Assembly (NCBI GenBank): GCA_021307315.1
Contig: JAJSPD010000082.1
Span: forward strand, 124,001 to 188,000
Reading direction: 5' to 3'
DNA length: 64,000 bases
Source of the DNA: Bisporella sp. PMI_857
Taxonomy: Eukaryota; Ascomycota; Leotiomycetes; Helotiales; Helotiaceae
Of the stretch, positions 23,071 through 34,627 are shown one piece after another. Position numbers and translations under genes: made by a program. The first letter of the stretch is position 1; the number at the start of each line of letters is the position of its first letter. Below the pieces are notes generated by a model. The model was not told the DNA's origin, ran no database searches, and worked only from the letters and a program-made list of their open reading frames with translations.

Positions 23071-24539
23071 TTTCTAGTCTTGATCCATTGTTAGTTATCA
23101 ATTATCTCATAAGAGGTCGAAAGGAATAGAGATTACAGAGAGGATCATGAGACGGAAAACAGCAAGCTGTTTCATATATATACCAGGTGCGAGAGCGAAT
23201 TAGGTTCAACCTCGGAGGTACTCATCTCTCTCACTATGCCACTGAATATTCGGCATCTCATTGAAGCAGTGAGGTGATATTGCCTTTGATTTGACTTGAA
23301 AGTTGAAACTGGTGTTCCCTCCAGGAAGGTTAGTTAAAAGCAGAAACTTGGCCAGCGCCATACCCTATTTGGAAGGCGGTCAACCACGGCAAAATCAGTT
23401 CACGTCCATTTAATGGGGATCCACTCTACACAACACCGTACCATTTCTCAGATCGCATACATTGGTAACGAACAGCCTTCGCTTTCCAATATCGCAGGGA
23501 GAGTGTTAGGCTAACCTGAGGGCAACGCGCCAAATCTAGTCAACGAAAACCCCTAAATCCATACCACGGTATCCCTTTCAGGCTTCGTAAGGACGCCGTC
23601 AAGCTGCGCGATGCGCCGTTACCTCCCAAGGAGACCTGTATCCAGCAGCTGGTGACGCGCAAAGAGCTTTTGGAGTCGGCTCTCAAAGTATGGATTTCAA
23701 ATACTCCCAGACATGACAGAAAGGTAAGTCAAACGCCATCGCTACGATATCCGTTGGGGGTAGGCTTGTACGATATCCTCCACAATGACGATTCGAAGTA
23801 CCTCCCGCAAGTCATCATGAGTTTCCTCCCTGCCGGAATTCTTGCTACTCCACTCTGCGCAGCACAATACTTTGTCCAGATCGAAGTGTTTGCCCTCAGG
23901 AATCGTGAACTGTTTTGTCATACCAGAATACAAAGGCTATATTTAGAAAAAGCATACAACAGTGGCTGAGGAAATTACTCAGCACCTGCAGCGCTGAATG
24001 ATCTAGCTTACTGTCCGTGGGACGAACATGAGGTTGGGAGAAATTTTTGTTGGCTTTCCTTAGTCTCAGTTTGACCATAATCAATCCTTGTTTAGCGCAT
24101 TCAAGGAGATACATATCAATGAAGATAAAATTAATAAGTGTTTTTTGTACAGCCGATTATATACTGACGCTGTTTTGTGGTTTCTTGGTGAGAAGTCATG
24201 ATGGTAAACAGTATATTATATGGTAACGGGGCTGGAGCGTCTGTTTCCATTGGCGAGACCAGCTTTTCGGAAATCAAGGCAAAACAGAAAGCCTTTTTTG
24301 ATAGAATAGTCTCTTCATATAAATTATAACAAAGGAGGAAGCCTCTCATTCATTATCTCGATTTAGAGTTTACAGGGGGTTGTTGCTAAGCTCAATCAAG
24401 CAACTAGATAAACTTTGTAACTCCATGCATCGACAACGCTAAGTGAGCAAAGAAACCCTTGAAGGTCCTACTACAAATTGAACCGTCATATTTCCTCAAA
24501 ATAAACCTTTAAGATATTCTACCTAACTCCTTACAATCC
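23071..24539. other. intergenic with unassigned short open frames
   Basis: Promoter of the FPGS-like gene followed by sequence with short frames around 23650-24110 on both strands. None shows a recognisable domain. They may be remnants of a gene but I cannot name one. Confidence 0.4.
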
Positions 24540-24800
24540 CTAGCAAAGGTGGTCAATGCTCTCAATCACGGGATTCTTCTCCATCACCTCACCATCCACA
24601 ATTCCATGCAGGTACGCTTCTCCGATGATCTGCATCCTCTCGGACGTGCCATTTCCCCTCCGTATGGTAAATGGCAAGTCCAACCCGAGTAGCACAAATA
24701 CAATGTCTCCAGGCTCAGTTTCACTTGGACCTATCCCCAAATGTCCCTTTCACCGAGCAGAGAACGCTTGCTTTTTGACACGGATTGTAACGCAATAAAA
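24540..24800 (-). pseudogene. relic of a HET-domain gene (C-terminal end)
   Basis: A 66-codon minus-strand frame begins GIGPSETEPGDIVFVLLGL and continues to IIGEAYLHGIVDGEVM. This is the typical C-terminal signature of het-6-type HET proteins, where the pattern is a glycine-rich start, a PGD-x-V core, a hydrophobic strand and GE-x-Y-x-HGI-x-DGE. Upstream in the same frame a TGA (24750-24752 on the plus strand as TCA) interrupts further matching residues (VKKQAFSAR). No HET core is found upstream in frame. It is a truncated, stop-containing fragment. Confidence 0.65.
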
Positions 24801-25261
24801 GCTGTTGAAGGCGGTAGGATTTGCAAAATTCTATACTAAATATATAGAAACTGTAAGCGACTCTCAAGGGAGCTAAGGGGAATTCCCCTGGGCGTGATCT
24901 AGCAGACTCATTAGCATGCTAGGACTCAAGGCTTAGCTCAGGATAGAGCAGTGATTGCTCAGGTTCAAAGACGGAAATGGGCTTTTGTGAGTTTAATTGT
25001 CGCCTGAGATTATAGTGGTAGTTTTACATCTGGTATATATCGCCTAAGGCCATGGCCCATGTGATTTGGATCAGGCGAACAATTTTTTACTCTTTGATTC
25101 TATTTCGCAGATGCAGGATCAAGTCGGCCGACTTAGTGATTAGCTTGGCAGGTTTGCAAAGAAGCCCAATCTCAAATGCTGTGTTAATGCATATATATCT
25201 TCGTGGCATGCGTTCACGACTTTGAGTCTCAAGTATAATGATAACATAGCAAAATTTCTAT

Positions 25262-25285
25262 TTTACGTATTTACGTATTTACGTA
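25262..25285. repeat. three perfect tandem copies of an 8-bp unit
   Basis: TTTACGTA is repeated three times without mismatch. A short microsatellite; no function inferred. Confidence 0.9.
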
Positions 25286-25680
25286 AAACTCCCGATACTT
25301 GTTTCTTTTCTCGTGATCCGTTTGTTTATAAAAGATAAAGCATGGATTATATAAGCAAACAACACTTTAGCATGCGTTTTACAGCCGTGAAGTGCGATGT
25401 AATCTCCACTAACCAGTCCAAAAATATTTGTGCCGACGCGCTCAGCTTTTGCGTCTATCACTATTAGCTGACGCTTAGGTTGATCATGATACCGGCCATA
25501 TTCGCCTTGGACGTCTCGATTATCCCATGGCCAAGCGGGTGCAAGACAATCATGGGGCCATAAAGCTACGTCTTCATATTGGACTACCCTCTGCGGCAGG
25601 CTTAGTGGCAGGCCGTAGTTTTGTAGCTCTGCTACACAGTCATAATTAGTCAAAATAAAAAGCGCCTGCTGTTCCGTCAT
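25279..25680 (-). pseudogene. second HET-like relic (region after the HET core)
   Basis: A 133-codon frame contains PAWPWDNRDVQGEYGRY and KRQLIVIDAKAERVGTNIFG followed by LVSGDYIALHGC. This resembles the part after the HET core, where family members have a P-x-WSWA-x-x-x-G segment and a beta strand pattern around V-G-x-x-x-FG-x-VSGG-x-L-x-L-x-G. The HET core is missing upstream, so this is probably a remnant or one exon of a broken gene. Moderate-to-low confidence because the match is by pattern only. Confidence 0.45.
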
Positions 25681-27031
25681 ATGAGAGAAAGGAACAAGCC
25701 TTTTGGCAAATTAATATTTGAATAAGATCAAATTTCGTTGTGTAGCTTACATAGCGATGTTTTATGTAAGGAGGATATAGCAAGTCTCGCCTCGATGGCG
25801 TCAAATAACGACACCATCTACGACGAGCGCTTACTGGCTCCTCAACTAAGCGCCAGCGCTTTGATCAAGAAGAGATTTCTAATAGTAGTTTTGATATCAC
25901 AAATACAAAAAAGCCAAGTAATTTTCTTCGGAGAAGGTGGATATAGCTTACGGAGCCACCAAGAACCTGTACCGGGACGAAACCAGGAATCACCTGGCTT
26001 ACTTGTTGCTATCGAGCAGGCTTCTATGGCCGTTGGATACCCTCTCAAAGCGCCTAACCAAGGCGTATGTTACCGTTCTACCCCTTCCCCGTCACTCTCT
26101 AACCTTGAGAGTGACCACGAGGTTCCTTCTCCTCCTACACAACCTACTCAGGTGCCTGTACTAGCTTCTATCAAAGACCAAGACCAGCCTACTTATTCGA
26201 AAAAGAGAGAGCCCAGAAGAATCACTAAATAGGCCCAATTTCACTGGTTATCAGGGACTTTCCCCTCTCCTTTGTTTTCTTTGTTGTTAACCGATTTGAT
26301 GAGAGGTTTATCTAGTCTGTTTTTTATTACTCCATATTATTCTATGCTGGTATAACATTAAATAAAAATCTATTTTACCCTCAAATCACCTCAATTATGT
26401 GCCTATTCAGCCTTTCCACCATACGTACGTACCTTGGTGATATCTCCAGATTAGAAATATTAAGAAAGTAAAAATCTCCAAGTTTGTTATGCATCGATTT
26501 CTGATTGCGACTTCCTATTAGTTCCCATTGTTATTTGCCTCTATGGATTTGCAGGTTGTAAATCGATTTAGTTTGAGATTTAGGATTTGAAATTTGGTCA
26601 ATCATTTTATCCTATTACCCTGTTTTGCGTATTTTCCGCAAGGTACTTGTGTATTTCATGCAGTAGGTGGGTGTTTCTTACACACGCTGCATGACGTTAC
26701 CTGAATTTTTCTTCGTCCGATCATACATATAAATTCCTGGCTTTCCAAGTAAACAAAGTCATACCTACATATCTGTAATAACATTTAAGGAGGCAAAGCA
26801 TATTCTGGTATATGGCTTTGCTGAATTGCATATGAGAAATAATATTCCATATGCTTCGCAAATCGCCACTTCATATCCCTATCATACCAGCCCCCGAGAT
26901 TGCCGCCGTAAGTTTTCCAAAACGCCTCGCCTAATCCCCAATTGCCCCAAGAACCACTGCATCTACAAAAACCAAGGACGTTACCCAAACGGTAAAGTAA
27001 ACTCATGAACCTCTACTCGGCCTGCTACACT
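25681..27031. other. intergenic, with a possible degraded transposon-like frame
   Basis: A plus-strand frame at 25738-26232 and an overlapping frame at 25937-26164 each contain protein-like stretches (ERLLAPQLSASALIKKRFL; YGATKNLYRDETRNHLAYLL). This is as expected when one coding sequence has been split by a frameshift. I cannot name the family; a retroelement or host-gene remnant is possible. The stretch 26240-27030 shows nothing and includes the 3' end of the NLR gene. Confidence 0.3.
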
Positions 27032-30000
27032 CTACTCCCTAAACCCATTGCTCCACTGCACCATCAACTGTCTCGCCTCCCCCTTCATCCCCATTCTCTC
27101 CATAAGCGGCAGCAGCCTCCTCAACGTCTCCCTAATCCTCGGGTCCTTCCCATCCTCGCGCCCAAACATAACCTGCATATACACCACATGTGCTTCCTTT
27201 AACTTCTCTTGAGCCTCAAAACATATCGCTAGCTCCTCTCTTGCATTAAGAGTTTCCGGATGCTGGAGACCTAGGACCTCGTACCCTTTGACTGCACGGT
27301 AGAAATTCGCTTCTGCTTCTGAGAACTTATGCAGTTTGGTGCAGATACGGCCGAGGAAGAGGACTTGTTGGAGGGTGGCGGGGTGCTGGGCGTCGAGGAA
27401 TTTTTCGAGACCAGAAAGATATTGTTGGCAGAGCATTTCTGCATCTTCAAATTTGCCTCGTTGGAAGTAGACTCTGGCGAGCTTTTCTTGCGCGTGTATA
27501 GTCCCTGGATGAACAACACCCAGTGTTTGGATTTGAGCTGAGACGATCCATTTGAAGAGCTCTTCTGCTTGTGCGTAGTCTTCCTGGTCGTAAAACTCGG
27601 CTGCAGAGATATCCAACAGCTGTAGGGCTTGAAAACTGTTAGATCCGAAGAGCTTCTCGAGCTTCGAAACGCCTTCCATCAGAATCTTCCCAGATTGAGC
27701 CATTCCCCCAATTTGGGTATTAACAGATGAGAGGCCTTTGTATATGTCAAGGAGAAGTTGTCCACGAAGGTGAAGGTTATCTTTACCTGGAGGATCTCGG
27801 TTGCATTCTTCCAGGATTTCTTCATACTTTGCCACAGCATCATTATGCCTTCCTTGTAACTGATACAATAATCCAAGCTCATAGCCAAGATGTTGTCGTT
27901 GAGCACAATCTCTTTTCTTGGCAATGTCTGGATCCGAGAGGCCGTTTTGGTAGAGTATAACAGCCTCGATATATCGCTTCTGCTGTTTGCAAATATTCCC
28001 CAAGACACACCAGCTGACATCGCAATGCGTAATATTTTCAACTCGGGAGAGACATGCAATTATATGCCCTAGAAGTAGCTTTTCTAAGCCTTGCAAAGCT
28101 TTCACGTCTCTGGATCGTTCGGACTCCACTACAGTGGCAAGGGTAGTGAGAGCTCTACTGACGAGTGCTTCTTGCTTTTCGGGACTCAAGTGTTGCCTGA
28201 TCCATGACTGCACTAAGCTGTGCATCCGAAAGCTCTGTAGATTCTCCTCGCGATGCCCAAAGCCATTGTTAAGCAAGGTATCAACCATATCATTGACACG
28301 AAGTCCTATTCTTTGTTAATTCTGCAATTTCACTGAAGGTCAGAATAAATACCTGATCGATTTGAACCAACCTCAAGAACAACACCTGGAATGTTTTCTG
28401 CTGCCAGAAACGAACATAGAATGAGCAAATCTAGAGCGTCAGAGTCCTTGGCTTTGACTTCTTGGTAAGAACTTTCGAACATCTCATCGACTGAAGTTGA
28501 GAAGTCCATTTTCGTACGTGTTGCATATTCATCCCAATCCTGAGGTCTTGTTTCTTTGAACCGGCTGAGGTAATCCCCAGTGGTCATTTTAGTTGACGTG
28601 ATATAGCTACCTGCTTGTGCTATAGCTAGTGGAATGCAGTCTAATCTCTTCACAAGTTCCCATGCTGGTCCTTCTTCGCCTAATCATTTGTCAGTTTTGG
28701 GAGAGAATACAAAATGGGCCACAGCTTACTATCAGGACAAGAATACAACAGAAGCTTCACAGCATCTTCCTCCGTCATTGGGCCTAGTCGTACTCTAGTG
28801 CTATACCTTAGAAGATCCCGATGGCGGCTCGTAATCAAAATATGGCCATTCTTGGTGTTCGGGAAGAATTCTTGAATCCATGGCTTTTTCTCGTCATCTG
28901 CGCCATCAAAGACCATTAGCCACCGATCATTATTTTCTCTTGCCAACCAAGCCTTTACTAGGTCGGTGGAGCAAGACGGTAGCCCCTGTGGCTCCGCTTT
29001 GCGTGTTAAAGACAAACTTTTCACAGAATCAGCACTGCTCATCGAATCTGAGGATCCACTGGTGTTGAGTCTAGAACCTTGATTGGTCATTACATTAGTG
29101 GCCCGATTTCGCGACAGAGTACGGTCGATTTTGGAAAAAGACTTTTGTACTGAGGCACGGCTTTGTGCGTCAATCCATAGGATCATGGAAAACTTAGACT
29201 TGTATCGGTGAATAAATTCAAGTGCAAGCTGTGTTTTCCCAATTCCTCCAACGCCGTATATTTCAACTATAGAGGAGAAGACCTTGGATGGCGTGCCTTT
29301 GTCATCACTGAAAAGTGCGGCACGTATAGAATCCAAGTCGGCATATCGGCCAGTAAAGTGTTCGTTTCGTGGCGGATGAATTCTAATGAGCTCCGAGTCG
29401 TTGAACCCTGCATCTTGAGTCTCCGCATACGCTAAGTTGAACGAATTAGCCGCCGGAAGCTCTATATACATCCAGGTTACTGAAATTTACCTCTCTTCAT
29501 TTCGTAGATTGTCCAATTACGTCTGCATTTCTCAGCAGCCTCCCTTGACAGAGCTTCAAAAGCCCTAATGATTGCCTGATAATCTCGATCATCTTCGCCT
29601 TGGAACTCGTTAATTCGATCAACTTCGAAGCAAGCATTGGCTCGAGTTGGATGCTTAGAATATGCGGCATTATCTGTTTGCTTTGGTTCCTCAAGAAGCT
29701 GCCCAGCGCGGTCAGAGATCCCTGGCGACATTTGTTTGGTATTGGCGTTTGGTGAACTGATTGCAGCTGCAGGCTGGAAGCATTCAGTAAACTGCTAGTA
29801 TAATTTGCGAAGGACTTACTACGAAAGGTAAATGTTGTTGATGGGCTCCTGCTTTGCAGCTGTGAAAGCAGAAGAAAGAGAAAGAGCCAGATATGCTCCG
29901 GAAAGATTCCAGTTGAAGCTTCAGCCAAGTCACATCTTGGGCTATGGAATATCTAGAACTGCTCCTGGTGCTTCCATGTCCATGCGACTCTAACACAGCT

Positions 30001-33000
30001 AGAGCTAATTCGTCCGTAAGCTGTACGTCCGGAGGCTGCAGCAGAATCAGCCCAGTAGTAGACAGCTTGATTGCCTTTTCTTTTGTTGCGTCCGGACCGA
30101 ACGCGAGATGTGACTGAAGGAGTGCACTTTTTACTAGAAGGACGGCAGCCCCTTGCGCAATCATGATTACTGGTCGCTCCGGAGCCCCCACCCGAATTTT
30201 ATAAAGGTTATCAAGTAAAACACAAGCTTGGGCCTTGATTACATCTTTGATCGGGTATGGTGAGCGCCATGGTGTAGAATCATAACCATAAGTCAAGAGC
30301 CTAGCATGTGGAAATTGAGACGACAGTAGATCTTTCGGCCAGTTGTGTGAATATGTGGAACCTCTCCCGCGCACAATCCAGTCTTTTTCTCTATCGCCAT
30401 CGAGCCCGTGAATAAAAACGAAACTAAAATGGGTTAAATTAGTATTTTGAGAGATCGGGGGAGGAATGATGCAATGTACTCCATGGTTGAGGAGGGAGAG
30501 CTCGTCCATTCAAATAGCCCATAACTTGGACGCTGGCGTCTAGGCTTGGGACGATCAGTCACCACGACAGTGTCAGTTCGGTCCGCCTCATGCCTTGATC
30601 CTGCTAACTTGAGTGAAATTTTAGTTGACATCCGCCTCAAGGGATTCTTTAATGCTGAAAGACGCATTAAAGAACGACATCTTCGCTGACCAACTTTATC
30701 ACTTCCGACTCCAAATAACATCTTCCAAATATTTCCCGACGATGGCGTGACGTCAAAGTTGTTTCTGGGCGATAGTTAGCGTGCTTCTTGAAGAAGCTAG
30801 TCATTTGATTTTTCTTTCAATCAACCTACCCGCGAAGCTCATTATCCATCCGAGTCAAGTGCTCTCTTCCTATAGGGTCATCACCGAAGATAATAAACTG
30901 TACTCCAGAACTCGAATCATCATTTTCAAGGCAATTAAGGTCCTTTTCAAGTATATCCAAACATTGATCTATGTTTTTATTTCCTTCCCACATACCATCG
31001 GTGAGAACATACAGGGTGATAGGCTGAGGACGCTTGGGTAGTCCTAATTTAGAACTTGACCTAGAGCTTGCCCAGTCGCGAATTGCCTTCCGATGCTCCA
31101 TCAGGATGTCACCAAGGCGTGAATTGATGTCCGTTCGTGATATTTTTGCACGGATTTTGAGATTCTGCTGTTCAAGGAATCTCAATAACTTGGTCGTTGA
31201 CCTGGCCATGAGGCGCTGAGTGGAATTAGCAAAGGAGAGATTGACGCCGCCAGAATCAACTTCTTTGAGGATATAAGAAAGAACTTCCACAAGTTTTCTG
31301 AGTTCTTGCCAGTGCGAAATCATGGAAGATGCATCATCGATAATAAAAATCTTTCATATGTTAGTAGGTAAAAGGCGATGCTGAGAAATACGGGTTTCCT
31401 CACATGGTCTCGTTCCCTTAGTTGTTGAAGTGATTGTTTATTAAATAGGGGAGCAATTGCCCCGCGTCTACTCTTCCTTCGAGCTTTCCATTCCTGTGCA
31501 TCGGATATGGAAAGAGAGACTTCCGGGACTCGATGAGCATCCAATCTGGAATTTTGAGGGATATCCCTACACCGTCGAAAAGTGGTATCATGTTCCTGCT
31601 CTATTTCACAGGGAATAATTAGTAAAATACTTGCAACTACACTAGGTACCAAGTATATGGTCTGGAATCTTCATACCTGTACTAGAGAGGATATCCTTGG
31701 AATTAGAAATCGTGGGTCCTGAGGTAAGTGATGACGATAGCGGTCGCATTGGCTGTGTTGTTATAGGCTCAGGGTACGCGTCTGAATCCGTCAATAAAGA
31801 AGCGCCGAGGCTCTTCGATGTGCTGCTAGTAATCGAGTCTGTTGTGGGAGCTTTGCTATTGTCATTTGTTAGCAACGGTTCGTTAACGTATTTTGAACCT
31901 GGCCCATGATAACTAGAAGAATGACGGGCTGAAGGTAAATGGTGATGTTTAAGATGATTTCGGGGTTCCTCAAATTTGATGGCATAGCCGCCTTCCAAAA
32001 CGTGAGTATTTCTAGATTCTATGAATGTATATTGTTGATCCGAGATCCGATTTGAAAACGTCACGCTTTCCACGTTTGCGGCCGTCTCGTAAATTGAGGG
32101 AGGACTTTGCGGGATTGATCTTAGGCGCTCAGTGGTGCTCTTGCCCAGCTCAGAGGCGTTATCTACTAATACTGCGTACCGATCCTCGGCTCTCGAGAGA
32201 ATTCGTTGGGATTTGATCCACAATTGGTCGGCAGTTGGGCGGCCTTCTGGTATTTCCAGCATTTCCTCAACCATGAGATCTACAACAGATTGAGTGATGC
32301 AGTCTTGATCCCGAAGCATACTAAAGAGCCTCCGGTGGTGTTCCTGTACAATGTTCAGTAAGCCACCACCATCGTGAAAGCTATTTGTCGGAGCAGGGCT
32401 GCAGTCAGCATCGATTTCGGTTTTGCGTTGAAGTCGGTAATTTAACAATCCATCGTAGCCACATGCAATCCAGGTGGCGGCTTCACTGAAGACACACCCT
32501 AGGGACCAGATATCGTCGCCCTGCTTCGGATTTTCTAGCCGAAAAGCACCAGCATTTCCTGTATATTCAGGGGCTTCTTCACGTTGTTAGAGGACTGCAT
32601 AATGAAGGGGAAACACATACCATAAGAGCGAGTGCCATAATTATCGGTGTCGCTGGAGGGCTTCGTGCTTCTAAGTTGGTGCAAGCTAACATGTGCAAGT
32701 TGAAACTTCCATTCATAGGGCGTTGGCGCACTATTACTAGCGACTAAGATGTTTGACGGCTTCACATCAAGATTCCATCTACGTATATTAGATTCAGTTG
32801 TAAAAGAAGAAGGAAATTTATACCGTTGGCTAATCTTTGGTTCATGAGGAGGGTCATCCCATGTAACTTTGTATATTGCGACCAAAGCCTTGATAATGGC
32901 GAAAAGGCGTCGCCAGAACCGGATAATGTCCTCTCCATCGCTGGGTGGATCGACGGTTTTAAAGTACTGATCTAGAGTGCCCTGATCTGCGTACTCCAGT

Positions 33001-33798
33001 ATAATATTAGAAGTATTGGCTTGAACATAATTTCCACAGAATCCCAATATACCTTGGTCAGGTCTTAGGCGTCTGAAAGCCTTCACCTCGGCATCAAAAA
33101 GGTCAGCCCCGGATTGCAAGTCTGAGTTGTAGGATTTAAGAACAAAAGTATTGGCATTCGCAACATGATTCTGCCAAGCTGTAAGCATATTTACAGAGTA
33201 TGGCTGGACTCGCACATACCGATTCGACTCTCTGTGTCTGGAGACGGTTATAATCTTCGTGGAGGGTTACCTTCCAGAGATTGGAATCGGTTCCTTTCCA
33301 CAGGAGATCTCGAGAGACTAAAGGCAAAATCTGCTCAGGTGGAAAGGACCGACTGAGAATTCCTTGATAGACAGGAACTGAGTATTTCCATTGCGCTTGA
33401 CAGAAATGTTGGTAAAAACTGGCGTCTCCTGTGGCCTCCGGGAACTGAACTGGAGCAGTTCTTAGATTGAATGGTAAGTTAAAATCGTGAAGGGCATCGT
33501 GCTCTGTAAATCGATGAATGAGATTCCCTTTTCCAATTTCCAGGAGGATGCAAAAGACGGCAGTATACCTCTTCAGGATAGCTTCAGCATAGGTTGGTGG
33601 AAGTTCGGGACGGTAGAGCGCTATAAGGATGTTGTTCAGCAACGCATTTTGATTCTCTGAAAGCTGAGCTTCCACTGCCTTCAAAGGTATAAATGGTCGC
33701 TTCTCATCGCTAGCAAGGTTGGCGACAGAATAACATGTCAATTCCTCTACCCTCGCTCTGAAATTTTGAATCGCGGAGTCGTGATAGCACATGGCCAT
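27032..33798 (-). CDS. giant fusion: pseudokinase - vWA-like - alpha/beta hydrolase - NB-ARC - TPR (fungal NLR)
   Basis: Twelve exons join without any phase break: 33798-33220, 33170-32824, 32778-32621, 32576-31677, 31600-31404, 31350-30830, 30764-30480, 30423-29820, 29773-29491, 29431-28730, 28679-28353, 28305-27032; 6,177 nt, 2,058 aa. Residues about 1-175 are an uncharacterised N-terminal region. About 175-520 are kinase-like: VLKSY keeps the lysine, the catalytic loop reads NLDVKPSNILV, DFG is replaced (LAHVSLH), and APEY and DDIWSLGCVFSEA are kept. About 728-910 are vWA-like (IFIIDDASSM; ends SSGNIWKMLFG). About 996-1200 are a PGAP1/DUF676-like hydrolase (FVFIHGLDGD) whose GHSxGG elbow has become AQGAAV. 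About 1300-1640 are NB-ARC: PRNEHFTGR, Walker A GVGGIGKT (about 1351-1358), Walker B RWLMVFDGADD, ILITSRH. About 1700-2040 are TPRs. The join between the vWA and hydrolase parts lies in intron 30829-30765 (GTAGGT, GCTAAC branch, CAG) and exon 30764-30480. Two-gene alternative: the first gene would stop at the TAG 30828-30826 and the second would start within 30721-30600. Confidence 0.75.
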
Positions 33799-34627
33799 CT
33801 GGCGCCAAATGTTGCTGCGTACCAGCAGCTAGAGAACTGGGAGAAACTTGTATCTTTGAAATTAGGTTCTTCCTGTCACAACGCAACGGCTCGGTGAGTG
33901 ATCTTGTATAGGGTTGCAGTATTTTCTAAGCGACAAAGATTTCGTGGTCGTAACTGATGTCGCTGTCGTCGATGCGACAAACTGACATTGAAAGCACCTA
34001 GTGAGGCGCCTATAAGTGAGCGAGTGCGCCTGAGTAGGCATGGGTGTGGGTGAATCAAAGCCTGATTTGCTAGAGTGTTTGCTTTGTGTCAGCTGCAGTA
34101 GCCGGCTGAATGTTCCGTCATACAATGAACTCCCAAGTCACCGGCGCATCATGGTATAATTGAGGCGCGAATTGGTTGTGCTTAGAAGAGTTCCCGAGCT
34201 CCACGAGTTGAGTTGATGACTGAGTATGCTTTGGTCTTACACGTTACATTTGTGTAACTTTTCTTTGCTCTGGAATCTTCTAATCAATTTTAGTCTTAAG
34301 AACCACTACCTAGCCAAAGTTCAGTGGCCTGAGTTGAGTTATGAGGCGTCCAAAGGAAAGAGTCTGTTAGTTCTTTACGGCGAGTCAAACTTTCTTATCA
34401 TGTGGTATTGTATCTAGCTTATTACTCTACTAAAAGATGGAAAATATATATCCTCAACATTCGCAAAACATCGCTCCCATCCGGAAAGAAGTGTATGGCA
34501 TGTGAAAAGAGAGTCGTAAAATCCATTTCAAAATCATCTAGTCCCATCATTCGTCGTGGCCATCCCATAACTGTGGTGAACAAACAGTAGGCATTTTGCT
34601 GGCTTCCTCGGTATTATTTGAGAGTTT
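33799..34627. other. intergenic
   Basis: Promoter of the NLR fusion and 3' flank of the next gene; no credible coding region seen. Confidence 0.5.

Noticed and set aside
30434..30721. Independent small gene starting MLFGVGSDK
   Set aside because: The frame is open upstream of that ATG through a well-formed splice acceptor and carries the vWA-family end motif, so it is better read as an internal exon of the fusion.
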